Below are positions 7,706 through 15,162 of a stretch of DNA of 36,107 bases, in pieces. Each line of letters opens with the position of its first letter. Within the stretch, counting starts at the first letter, position 1. This DNA is from Nocardia wallacei (GTDB lineage: Bacteria > Actinomycetota > Actinomycetes > Mycobacteriales > Mycobacteriaceae). Where the stretch lies: assembly GCF_029868745.1 (NCBI RefSeq), contig NZ_JARWOP010000088.1, positions 1 to 36,107 of the forward strand, written 5' to 3'. Under the pieces are notes generated by a model. It did no database searches. It was given only the letters and a program-made list of their open reading frames with translations, and was not told the DNA's origin. Both the position numbers and the translations under genes were made by a program.

Positions 7706-8839
7706 GTGAAACATCGTAAGCCGGGTCGGCCGACGCGCACGGTCGCCAAGACGTCCTTGCCATTGGCCGCCGCGGCCGCTGTCGCGACGATCCTGACGGC
7801 CTCCGGCGGGCCGGCCACCGCGGCCCCCGCCGAGCCGGCGGTGCCCACCACCCCCGCGCAGCCGGGCGCCAACGAGTCGCAGCCGGGTACCAACGAGGTC
7901 CAGGCTCCGGAAGGCGAGCAGCAGCCGGGCGACGCGGAGCCGCAGGGACAGACCCCGAACCAGCCAGGTGTCACCACCCCGCAGCCGGGCACCACGTCGC
8001 CGCAGCCGGGCGTCACCACGCCGAACCCCAACGCCCCCAAACCCGATCAGCGCGATCAGGCCGCGCCGCGGCAGCCGGGGGTCACCGCCCCGCGCGTGGC
8101 GCCGCTGCCCGTGCCGGGCCAGAACAACCAGGGCGAGGTGCAGCCGGCGGTGGTGCCGGGCCAGCCCAACGGTCCCCAGGCCGATCAGCTCAAGCCCCAG
8201 CAGCCGCAGCCGGATCAGCCCCAGGTGGCGCCGCGCCCCGCGCAGCCGGGTCAAGGCGGCCAGGGCAATCAGGGCAACGGCCAGAACAATCTGGACACCC
8301 TCACCGACAACGGCCCCGCGGAGGAGACCCAGCCGCGCTGGAACGCTCCCAGCCTGCACGCGGCCCCGGCCGCGCCGGTCGTCCCGATGGCAGGCCCGCA
8401 CACCGAGGTCGGCGCGAACATCGACGGCGGTGGCCTGGTTCCGGGTTACGTGGCCAACACCCACCACTTCAGCAACCTCGACGGCTACGTCGGCACGGTG
8501 GGCTACTCGACTCCGACGGGCACGGGCGACGGCGGTGTCTCGCTCGAGTACGTCGAGGCCAACAAGATCAAGGTCACCACCTACACCCACACCACGGGTA
8601 TCGATGACCTGAAGTCGGCTACCGGTTTCGCCGACGTCACCAACGAGACCTACGTCGACACCACTCAGGCCAATGCCGCCAAGGCGGCGGTCGAGGGCTG
8701 GATCCGGATGCAGCCGGGCGGCGAAGCGGCCATCGCCGCCGCCGCTCAGGTTGGTAGGCTTCCGGAGGGCGACTTCGCGCCGCAAATCGTGAACGTCGTG
8801 GGCGTGACCACGCAGTGGAGTGGGTCGGTCCAGAACTGA
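7706..8839 (+). CDS. Secreted Pro/Gln-rich protein of unknown function
   Basis: A 377-aa protein I do not recognise. Residues 1-15 are strongly basic, 17-32 are hydrophobic and Ala-rich, and a signal-peptidase site is likely near A39-A40, so it should be exported. Residues ~41-255 are Pro/Gln/Asn/Gly-rich and contain many QPG or VPG triplets (QPGAN, QPGTN, QPGVTTP, QPGTTSP), a disordered wall-spanning or surface linker type. Residues ~270-377 form a compact Cys-free domain with alternating polar and aromatic residues (YVGTVGYSTPTGTGDGG, VEANKIKVTTYTHTTG) and an Ala-rich helix near the end. Start GTG 7706 gives the signal peptide directly; upstream in-frame codons would bury it. A strong hairpin follows the stop. 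No anchoring motif (LPXTG, lipobox) is present. Confidence 0.8.
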   Translation: MKHRKPGRPTRTVAKTSLPLAAAAAVATILTASGGPATAAPAEPAVPTTPAQPGANESQPGTNEVQAPEGEQQPGDAEPQGQTPNQPGVTTPQPGTTSPQPGVTTPNPNAPKPDQRDQAAPRQPGVTAPRVAPLPVPGQNNQGEVQPAVVPGQPNGPQADQLKPQQPQPDQPQVAPRPAQPGQGGQGNQGNGQNNLDTLTDNGPAEETQPRWNAPSLHAAPAAPVVPMAGPHTEVGANIDGGGLVPGYVANTHHFSNLDGYVGTVGYSTPTGTGDGGVSLEYVEANKIKVTTYTHTTGIDDLKSATGFADVTNETYVDTTQANAAKAAVEGWIRMQPGGEAAIAAAAQVGRLPEGDFAPQIVNVVGVTTQWSGSVQN

Positions 8840-8852
8840 CACAGACCGAATC

Positions 8853-8894
8853 GACACGTGGGGCGGCCGTTCGCGACCGCCCCACGAGTGTGTC
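8853..8894 (+). terminator. Strong hairpin terminator after secreted protein
   Basis: GTGGGGCGG at 8858-8866 pairs with CCGCCCCAC at 8877-8885 around a 10-nt loop, and GACAC at 8853-8857 can extend pairing with GTGTC at 8890-8894 across a 4-nt bulge. There is no U-tract, as is common for actinobacterial terminators. It ends just before the ribosome site of the next gene. Confidence 0.65.
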
Positions 8895-8915
8895 ATGGGG
8901 AAGGGACTGTAGGTG

Positions 8916-10184
8916 ATGGCCTCCGAAGACGATGCCGGGCGCGAAGAGTCCGGACGACCGGGTGCACCGGGTCGAGGCGAGTCCGAATTCGGCCCGCCCC
9001 TCTCCGAATTCGGCCCGCCGCTAGGCGATTTCGGCCCACCCCTGAAGGATTTCGGTCCGCCGACCGGTGAGGCCCCGGCGGTCGGCTGGGCGCCCGCGGA
9101 CTCGCCGGAGCGCCCCACTCTGGGCTGGCAGCCCGCCGACGCACCGGCCGCGCCGCCCGTGCCGCCGCCGCCCCCGCAGTACCGCGCGCCGGATTCGAGC
9201 ACGGCGGGCCCGGACTTGTCGCGGCCCGTGCAGGCGGACCCGCGCGCCGCCGAGCCGCGGCGGTCACTCGGTCCCGATCTGTCGCGTCCCGCGCAGGCCG
9301 ACCCGCGCACCGCGGAGCCGCAGCGGTCACCCGGCCCCGACCTGTCGCGGCCCGCGCAGGCCGAGCCGCGGCGCACGTCCAGTCTCGATCTGTCGCGCCC
9401 GCCGCTGGCCGGCTCGCGTGGCGTCGTCCCGCGCCAGCCACCGCGGCCTGCCGACGCGTCCGACGACCGCGGATCGTGGCGCCAGGGACCGCCCACGCCG
9501 CCCCGCGAATCCTCCGGATCCCTCTGGGACGACGACGATTTGGCGAAGAAGCTGGTTGCCGCGCGCCCGACCGCGCAGCGCGAATCCTCGTCCTCCCTGT
9601 GGGACGACGACGATCTGGCCAAGAAGCTCGCCGCACCCCGGACCGAGCCCGAGGCCGAGCCGGAGAAGTCCGGCCGCAACACGAGGGTGCTGATCGGCGG
9701 CCTGGCCGCGGCCTTCGTGGTGATCGTGGCGATCGCCGCCGTGATCGTCTTCGCCACGCGGAACAACGGGCAGGACAGCGCTCCGACGGCCGGACCGGCG
9801 CCCTCCGCGGCCGGGGCGGCCGACTGCCAGACCAAGACCGACGGCAATGTGACGACCGGCAACGGACCGGGCGACACCGCCAGCGGTATCGGGGCGATCC
9901 TTGCCTTCCAGCACGCGTACTACACCGACCGCAACGCCACGCTGGCCCGCGGTTTCGCGGCTCCCGACGTGAACCTCCTACCGGCCGCGGACCTGCAGAA
10001 GGCCATCGACGAGCAGATCCCGCGCGGCACGACCTACTGTCTGCGGATCGTGACAGCGCAGCCCGACCGGTTCAACGTGGAGATCACCGAGCATCGCCCG
10101 GATGGCGCTACGGCCCTGTACGCGCAGGTCATTACGACCGTCGTGGTCGACGGACGGACGCTGGTGGGACAGATCATCTGGTGA
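8916..10184 (+). CDS. Single-pass membrane protein with duplicated SLWDDDDLAKKL motif
   Basis: A 422-aa protein without an assigned function. The N-terminal ~255 residues are Pro-rich and presumably cytoplasmic, with three repeat families: FGPPL repeated four times at about 25-49; GPDLSRP(V/A)QA(D/E)PR repeated three times at about 97-155; and ESS(G/S)SLWDDDDLAKKL twice, 24 residues apart, near 200 and 224. One transmembrane helix follows at about 258-281 with no signal peptide, and an extracytoplasmic domain of ~140 residues has two cysteines (C304, C375) that could pair. The outer part contains TGNGPGDTASG and AILAFQHAYYTDRNA, which I associate with small nocardial domains of unknown function (possibly DUF8176; unverified). 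Start ATG 8916 follows GGAAGGGA at 8899-8906; GTG 8913 is directly adjacent and in frame. Confidence 0.82.
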   Translation: MASEDDAGREESGRPGAPGRGESEFGPPLSEFGPPLGDFGPPLKDFGPPTGEAPAVGWAPADSPERPTLGWQPADAPAAPPVPPPPPQYRAPDSSTAGPDLSRPVQADPRAAEPRRSLGPDLSRPAQADPRTAEPQRSPGPDLSRPAQAEPRRTSSLDLSRPPLAGSRGVVPRQPPRPADASDDRGSWRQGPPTPPRESSGSLWDDDDLAKKLVAARPTAQRESSSSLWDDDDLAKKLAAPRTEPEAEPEKSGRNTRVLIGGLAAAFVVIVAIAAVIVFATRNNGQDSAPTAGPAPSAAGAADCQTKTDGNVTTGNGPGDTASGIGAILAFQHAYYTDRNATLARGFAAPDVNLLPAADLQKAIDEQIPRGTTYCLRIVTAQPDRFNVEITEHRPDGATALYAQVITTVVVDGRTLVGQIIW

Positions 10185-10271
10185 GAGATCTCATTATGTG
10201 AGAATTTGATTTCAGAATCTGGGTTCTCGTGTGTGACAGTGGGGTATCGCGCAGTCCCTGGAGGTCGCCCC

Positions 10272-11450
10272 ATGTCGCCGCTCACCCCACCACTGGCTCA
10301 CCGGCTGGACGGTCTGCGGAGTTCGGCGATTCGTGACCTGCTGAAGCTGACCGCACGCGCCGATGTCATCGGACTCGCCGGCGGGCTGCCCGACGCCGAA
10401 CTGATGCCGCGGGACCGGATCGCGCTGGCGGCCGAGTCGGCGCTGGCGGATCGCGCTCGGCTGCAATACACCGAATCGGCGGGCTGGGGGCCGTTGCGTG
10501 AGGTACTGGCCGCCCGGGAAACGGCGCGGATAGGCCGTCCGGTGCCGGTCGAGGAGGTTTTCGTCACCCACGGGTCGCAGCAGGCGCTGTCGCTGCTGGG
10601 CGAGGTGCTGCTGGATCCGGGGGCGTTGGTGGTGGTCGAGGATCCGGCGTATGTCGGCGCGCTACAGGTGTTCCGTGCCGCGGGCGCGCGCGTGGTCGGA
10701 ATCCCGCTGGATGCCCAGGGTATGCGGATCGACGCGTTGACCGAGTTGCTCGAGCGTGGCGAGCGGCCCGCCGTAGTGCACACGGTGAGCAACTTCCACA
10801 ATCCCGGGGGCGTCACCATGAGCCCGACCCGTCGCCGGGAGCTGGCGACGCTCGCCGAACGGCACGGGTTCTGGGTGATCGAGGACGATCCGTACGGTGA
10901 GCTGTGGTTCGATGAGCCGTCGCCCGCGCCGGTGGCGTCCTACTCGCCCAATGTGATTCGGCTGTCGAGCGCGTCGAAGATTTTGGCGCCGACCCTGCGG
11001 ACGGGGTGGATGGTGGCGCCGGACGCGGTGTGCCGTGGTGTGGAACTGCTGAAGCAGGGCGCCGACCTCTGCGGTTCCGCGCTGACCCAGCAGATCACCA
11101 CCGAACTGCTCGCCGACGAAGCCTGGCTGAGCGGTCACGTGGACAAGGTGCGACGTTGCTATGGCGAGCGGGCGGAAGCGCTGGTCGGCGCTCTGCGCGA
11201 CCGGTTCGGTGAGCGGATCGTGAGCACCGACGCGACCGGCGGGATGTTCGTGTGGGCCGACTTCACCGACGGCGTCGACACGGCTGCGCTGCTGTCGCGC
11301 GCCGTCGACCGAGGTGTGGCGTACGTGCCGGGGTCGGCCTTCGCCGTCACCGCCGGCTACCGAAGCTCGATGCGCCTGTGCTTCACCACGTTCGACGCGC
11401 CCACGCTGCGTGCCGCCGTCGAACGCCTGGCCTTGGCCGTCGACGAATAG
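10272..11450 (+). CDS. PLP-dependent class I/II aminotransferase
   Basis: Fold-type I aminotransferase of 392 aa, related to the 2-aminoadipate/branched-chain aminotransferase (LysN/MocR-C-terminal) group. The PLP Lys is K236 in SSASKILAPTLRTGW; other cofactor contacts are the Asn in SNFHNPGG and the Asp/Tyr in EDDPYGEL. There is no N-terminal GntR DNA-binding domain, so it is an enzyme and not a MocR regulator. ATG 10272 is preceded by GGAGG at 10260-10264; an ATG in frame at 10206 has no ribosome site and adds residues with no family similarity. It stands alone, with an 87-nt leader on one side and the small secreted peptide on the other. A 2-oxoglutarate-linked reaction on 2-aminoadipate or an aromatic/branched amino acid is plausible but not provable from sequence. 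It is distinct from Lat, the lysine epsilon-aminotransferase further along. Confidence 0.85.
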   Translation: MSPLTPPLAHRLDGLRSSAIRDLLKLTARADVIGLAGGLPDAELMPRDRIALAAESALADRARLQYTESAGWGPLREVLAARETARIGRPVPVEEVFVTHGSQQALSLLGEVLLDPGALVVVEDPAYVGALQVFRAAGARVVGIPLDAQGMRIDALTELLERGERPAVVHTVSNFHNPGGVTMSPTRRRELATLAERHGFWVIEDDPYGELWFDEPSPAPVASYSPNVIRLSSASKILAPTLRTGWMVAPDAVCRGVELLKQGADLCGSALTQQITTELLADEAWLSGHVDKVRRCYGERAEALVGALRDRFGERIVSTDATGGMFVWADFTDGVDTAALLSRAVDRGVAYVPGSAFAVTAGYRSSMRLCFTTFDAPTLRAAVERLALAVDE

Positions 11451-11495
11451 CCAACTGCCGCAGTGTGTTTGCGTCCGGAGCGGACAGCCTCATCC

Positions 11496-11525
11496 TTGCT
11501 CTGGAGTCGGTCACCCCCGTAACCT
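11496..11525 (+). promoter_or_regulatory. Putative promoter of the small secreted peptide
   Basis: TTGCTC at 11496-11501 and TAACCT at 11520-11525 are separated by 18 nt. Transcription from about 11532 would give a short leader holding the GGGAGG ribosome site. Confidence 0.45.
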
Positions 11526-11554
11526 TCGAGCGAACCTAACGGGAGGCAGTTTCC

Positions 11555-11722
11555 ATGATTTCGAAAATCGTTGCGGGAGTTCTGATTACGACCGCCGCCG
11601 CACTCATCGCGCCGGGCGTGGCCACGGCCGGGCCTTGTCAGCCGGGTGTGTCGACGAATTGCACCAATACGCCGCCGCCGCCGAAGTGCCAGCCGGGCGT
11701 GTCGAAGGACTGCAAGTCGTAG
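11555..11722 (+). CDS. Small secreted four-cysteine peptide
   Basis: A 55-aa ORF. A basic residue at K4 is followed by a hydrophobic stretch to about residue 20 and an Ala-Thr-Ala cleavage site near residue 26, leaving a mature peptide of about 29-30 residues. The mature part has four cysteines arranged as two C-x7-C modules, CQPGVSTNC and CQPGVSKDC, joined by a Thr/Pro-rich linker, so it is an internal duplication. Coding support comes from GGGAGG at 11541-11546 placed 8 nt before the ATG, a promoter-like pair upstream, and a strong terminator 15 nt after the stop. Function is unknown; a secreted disulfide-bonded peptide or metal-binding peptide would fit. Easily missed because of its size. 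Confidence 0.75.
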   Translation: MISKIVAGVLITTAAALIAPGVATAGPCQPGVSTNCTNTPPPPKCQPGVSKDCKS

Positions 11723-11737
11723 CGGCACAGCCGAGCC

Positions 11738-11785
11738 ACGAGTATGGCCTCCGTCCGGTAGCCGGTCGGAGGCCGTACTCGTTTG
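11738..11785 (+). terminator. Strong intrinsic terminator after the peptide gene
   Basis: A 16-bp stem: left arm 11738-11753 (ACGAGTATGGCCTCCG) pairs with right arm 11767-11782, with one G-T wobble and a 13-nt loop, followed by GTTTG. It ends the transcript of the peptide gene. Confidence 0.85.
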
Positions 11786-12071
11786 CCCGTGGGTCACTGC
11801 GGTGCGTACCGCGTCGGTGGTCGCTGTGTGCCGCCGGTGCGGGCTGCGCTGCTTGTGCGGTGTGTTTCACATCGCCGCGGAGTGACGGGTGGGCTACCGT
11901 TGGCCTCGGTTACTCGTGGGTAGGCCGAGGACGGACGCGCGACACGAGCGCCACCCCGGCCGGGAAGTCTCGGTGTTCCCATAGCCTGGACGCGAGCAGC
12001 CGACGAGAGCTTTCACCAACGGCGGGTCGATCCGCAACCCGCGACCACGGGCGTTCTGGAGGAGGCGGGCT
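11786..12071. other. Intergenic region before glpD2
   Basis: No gene is supported. It contains a weak inverted repeat, CCTCGG at 11904-11909 with CCGAGG at 11925-11930, whose loop holds TTACTCGTGGGTAG, a sequence resembling TTAC-N-GTAA operators of TetR-type lipid regulators but imperfect. The glpD2 ribosome site GGAGGAGG lies at its end. Confidence 0.35.
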
Positions 12072-13823
12072 ATGACGAAGAAGGCGCAACCGCAGGGGCA
12101 AGCCGCCGGCGATCTCGGACCCGCGCAGCGGGCCGATGCGTGGGAGCGGCTCGGCGACGAGCATTTCGACGTGGTGGTGATCGGTGGGGGCGTGGTCGGC
12201 GCGGGAATCGCGCTGGACGCGGCCACTCGCGGGCTGGAGGTCGCGCTGGTGGAGGCGCGGGATCTGGCGTCGGGGACCTCGAGCCGGTCGTCGAAGATGT
12301 TTCACGGCGGGCTGCGGTATCTGGAGCAGCTCGAGTTCGGGCTGGTGCGGGAGGCGTTGCACGAGCGCGAGTTGAGCCTGAAAACCCTTGCGCCGCATCT
12401 GGTCAAGCCGCTGCGCTTTCTCTATCCGCTCACCCATCGGGTGTGGGAGCGGCCGTACGTGGCCTCGGGGCTGGTGCTCTACGACACCATGGGCGGCGCG
12501 AAATCCGTTCCGGGACAGCATCATGTCACCCGGTCGGGTGCGCTGCGGCTGGCGCCCGGCCTGCGCCGCGACGCGCTCATCGGCGGGGTCACCTACTACG
12601 ACACCGTGGTCGACGACGCGCGGCACACCATGACGGTGGCCCGCACCGCGGCCCACTACGGCGCCGTGATCCGCACATCCACGCAGGTGGTCGGCTTCCT
12701 GCGAGAGGCCGACCGGGTGGTGGGCGTCGAGGTGCGCGACAGTGAGGACGGCCGCACCACCGAGGTGCGCGGTCATGTGGTCGTCAACGCGACCGGTGTG
12801 TGGACCGACGAGATCCAGGCGCTGTCGCATCAGCGCGGCCGGTTCCACGTGCGCGCCTCCAAGGGCGTGCACATCGTCGTTCCGCGCGACCGCATCGCCA
12901 GTGACGCCGCGCTGATTCTGCGCACCCCGACCTCGGTGCTGTTCGTCATCCCGTGGGGCAGCAACCACTGGATCGTCGGCACCACCGACACCGACTGGAA
13001 TCTGGATCTCGCGCACCCCGCGGCCACCAAGGCCGACATCGACTATCTGCTGGACCGGGTGAACGAGGTGCTGGTCACGCCGCTCACCCACGACGACATC
13101 CAGGGCGTGTACGCCGGGCTGCGGCCGCTGCTGGCGGGGGAGAGCGACGAGACGTCGAAGCTGTCGCGTGAGCATGCCGTCGCACGGCTGGCGCCGGGCC
13201 TGGTCGCCATCGCGGGCGGCAAGTACACCACCTACCGCGTGATGGCCTACGACGCGGTAGACGCTGCGGCGCAAGACATTCCACAGCGCGTCTCGCCGAG
13301 CATCACCGACAAGGTGCCGCTGCTGGGCGCCGACGGCTACTTCGCCCTGCTCAACCAGACGCCGCATCTCGCCGAGACTTACGGCGTGCACCCGTATCGG
13401 GTCGAGCACCTGCTCAACCGGTACGGTTCGCTGGTCACCCACGTCCTCGACCTGGCCGCGGGCAAACCCGAACTGCTGCAACCGATTACGGATGCGCCCA
13501 CCTACCTGCGGGTGGAGGCGGTGTACGCGGCCGCCGCCGAGGGCGCCCTGCACCTCGACGACATCCTGGCCCGCCGCACCCGCATCTCCATCGAGTACGC
13601 CCACCGCGGCGCGGACTGCGCCGAGGAGGTAGCGCGACTGGTCGCGCCGGTACTGGGCTGGTCCGACGCCGACATCACGCGAGAAGTCGAGACCTACAGC
13701 GCCCGAGTCCGATCCGAGATCCAATCCCAGACCCAGCCGGACGACGAGTCGGCGGACGCCCTGCGCGCGGCGGCGCCGGAACCTCGCCCGGAAATCCTGG
13801 AACCGGTGCCGACCGAACGGTGA
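12072..13823 (+). CDS. glpD2: Aerobic glycerol-3-phosphate dehydrogenase GlpD2
   Basis: FAD-dependent sn-glycerol-3-phosphate dehydrogenase of 583 aa, close to the length of M. tuberculosis GlpD2. It oxidises glycerol-3-phosphate to dihydroxyacetone phosphate and passes electrons to the quinone pool at the inner face of the membrane. The dinucleotide motif VVVIGGGVVGAG is at 34-45; the family signature SGTSSRSSKMFHGGLRYLEQ follows near 70-90, and IPWGSNHWIVGTTDTDW and AGGKYTTYR are the later FAD/substrate motifs. The C-terminal ~130 residues form the usual helical domain, ending in an acidic/Pro-rich tail. ATG 12072 has GGAGGAGG 8-15 nt upstream. In mycobacteria it adjoins lpdA; here about 4.7 kb of accessory genes separate them. 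It converges on the desaturase remnant with 8 nt between stops. Confidence 0.95.
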   Translation: MTKKAQPQGQAAGDLGPAQRADAWERLGDEHFDVVVIGGGVVGAGIALDAATRGLEVALVEARDLASGTSSRSSKMFHGGLRYLEQLEFGLVREALHERELSLKTLAPHLVKPLRFLYPLTHRVWERPYVASGLVLYDTMGGAKSVPGQHHVTRSGALRLAPGLRRDALIGGVTYYDTVVDDARHTMTVARTAAHYGAVIRTSTQVVGFLREADRVVGVEVRDSEDGRTTEVRGHVVVNATGVWTDEIQALSHQRGRFHVRASKGVHIVVPRDRIASDAALILRTPTSVLFVIPWGSNHWIVGTTDTDWNLDLAHPAATKADIDYLLDRVNEVLVTPLTHDDIQGVYAGLRPLLAGESDETSKLSREHAVARLAPGLVAIAGGKYTTYRVMAYDAVDAAAQDIPQRVSPSITDKVPLLGADGYFALLNQTPHLAETYGVHPYRVEHLLNRYGSLVTHVLDLAAGKPELLQPITDAPTYLRVEAVYAAAAEGALHLDDILARRTRISIEYAHRGADCAEEVARLVAPVLGWSDADITREVETYSARVRSEIQSQTQPDDESADALRAAAPEPRPEILEPVPTER

Positions 13824-13831
13824 GCGTGCGG

Positions 13832-14142
13832 TCAGCGGTCTGCCGATTCGACGTCGGCCGCCCAGGAGACCAGGGTGCGCAGGTAGCGCAGGACCAGCTC
13901 GTCCGGATAGTCCGCGGGGTGCTCGAGGTGGAGCCGGACCAGTTCCTCGATGGCGGCCAACAGGATTCGTTCGGTGGGGCCGTCGGGGTCGACGCTCGTG
14001 CCGGTGAACCGGGACAGGTGGTGGGCGCCGACCCGGAGGGCGTAGGCGCGGCCGAGAGTGTCCACGTCGTCCGCGGTGGTGGGTCCGTCGACGCTGCCGA
14101 CACCGGCGAGTGCGATGGACCGCTCCCGTTCCAGCAGTGGAT
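13832..14142 (-). pseudogene. C-terminal fragment of an unidentified helical protein
   Basis: About 103 codons, ending at a TGA at 13832-13834, encode a coherent and probably alpha-helical C-terminus (for example RAYALRVGAHHLSRFTGT, ELVRLHLEHPADYPDE, LRYLRTLVSWAAD). It has no start codon or ribosome site of its own: upstream in this frame the sequence is the wrong-frame reading of the HpnE-like remnant. It does not resemble the expected HpnE C-terminus. The helical character would suit the ligand domain of a TetR-like regulator, but that is only a guess. It looks like what is left of a gene whose 5' part was deleted. Confidence 0.55.
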
Positions 14143-14841
14143 CCGGCGCGCCACCGCGCGGTAGCGCACGTCCACGCCGCGTCGCTCGAACAGCTCGAGC
14201 GCGCCGGTGATGTAGAGCGTGTCCAGGTCGACGGTCGGGTAGCCGATGGTCACGGGAATCCGGTTGGCGAGACCGAGGCGCAGTCCGGTCGCCAGCACAT
14301 CGGCGAAGACCTTCGCCGATTCCCGCTGCACGGGTTCGGCCGCGATGCCCAGCGCCAGCCAGTCCCAGAGGGCCTCGCGGGCGGTGGCGGGCATGCCGAC
14401 GCGCTGGAACCACTGCTCGGTGGTGAGGTCGGCCAGGTCGGCGGGCTGGTGCAGGCATTGCCAGCCCAGCCGCAGGGTGGCGCGCGTCGCCCGGAGCCGG
14501 TCCGGCAGGCTCGCGCTCGGATGCACGCCGAACAGTGTTTTGATCGCGCCCGCGCCGGTGGTGACCAGACTCGCCTGGCGGCCGTCCGGCCAGCGCAGCG
14601 TCGCTCGCCGCGGAAAGGCGACGAATCGGCGGGTACCGATGGTCTCGAGATAGCGGAACAGATGGACGTAGCCGCTGGCGATGACGTGCTGGCCGTTGTC
14701 CGGGGTGTCGTCCACCTGCTCGGCGCGCATGGCCTGCGTGCGACCACCCAGCCGACCGCGGCGCTCCAGCAGGGTGGCCTGTTTGCCGGCCTCGGCCAGC
14801 CACACGGCGGCGGCGAGCCCGGCCAGGCCGCCTCCGATGGG
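14143..14841 (-). pseudogene. Remnant of an HpnE-like squalene/carotenoid amine-oxidase family gene
   Basis: The reading frame from ~14838 downwards encodes IGGGLAGLAAAVWLAEAGK, LLERRGRLGGRTQ, then GQHVIASGYVHLFRYLE and EALWDWLALGIAAEPVQRES and GLANRIPVTIGYPTVDLDTLY, all typical of hydroxysqualene dehydroxylase (HpnE)/phytoene-desaturase-like flavoproteins. The 5' end is broken: the codon two before IGGG is TGA (14842-14844), and no start codon gives the full FAD-binding loop; the first in-frame start is GTG 14805, after the loop. At ~14143 family similarity stops, about 230 residues in, and the following sequence is unrelated and in another frame. So both ends and roughly half the protein are missing. 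HpnE acts in hopanoid/squalene synthesis; no hpnC or hpnD is nearby. Confidence 0.65.
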
Positions 14842-14870
14842 TCAAGGGATTCGCGGCGATCGCGGTTCGA

Positions 14871-15047
14871 TCAGTGCGGCGAGGTGACGGTGGCGGGTGG
14901 CCGACCGGTCGGCCGTGACACCCCACTGTGCGAATGATGCTGGCAGAGCAGGCAGGAGAACAGGACGGTCACCACCGTCGCGATCGTGGCGACGAGCAGT
15001 TGGGTGGCGATGCCGGCGATGCGGCGCCGGGCCATGGTCGCTGCCAT
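14871..15047 (-). CDS. Small single-pass membrane protein
   Basis: A 58-aa ORF with a good ribosome site (AGGAGAGAGG directly upstream). The N-terminus is basic (MARRR), a hydrophobic helix spans about 11-34 (starting IAGIATQLLVATIATVV), and then comes CLLCQHHSHSG with a CxxC and three His, followed by a Pro/Thr-rich tail. The Cys/His cluster just after the membrane segment could bind metal, but that is speculative. It lies between nei2 and the desaturase remnant on the same strand; its tail might itself have been altered by the rearrangement that damaged that gene. No family recognised. Confidence 0.5.
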   Translation of the reverse strand: MAATMARRRIAGIATQLLVATIATVVTVLFSCLLCQHHSHSGVSRPTGRPPATVTSPH

Positions 15048-15162
15048 CCGCCTCTCTCCTGGATCCGGGTTCGATCGGTCGCAGAGAGTGTCGGACCTGG
15101 TCGTTGAAATGTTAGCAATCGAGTGGCAAAAGTATCCGGTCCGGCGATACGGCGTGCCGGTG

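Noticed and set aside
7514..9877. Long minus-strand frame opposite the secreted and membrane proteins
   Set aside because: It spans two genes and their intervening terminator, has no ribosome site, and its Ser/Arg/Gly-rich composition is that of an antisense shadow. The plus strand has a signal peptide, a transmembrane helix and repeats in frame.
10185..10271. Inverted GAGAA/TTCTC repeat before the PLP aminotransferase
   Set aside because: Arms are only 5 bp and the spacing is wide; not convincing as an operator without comparison.
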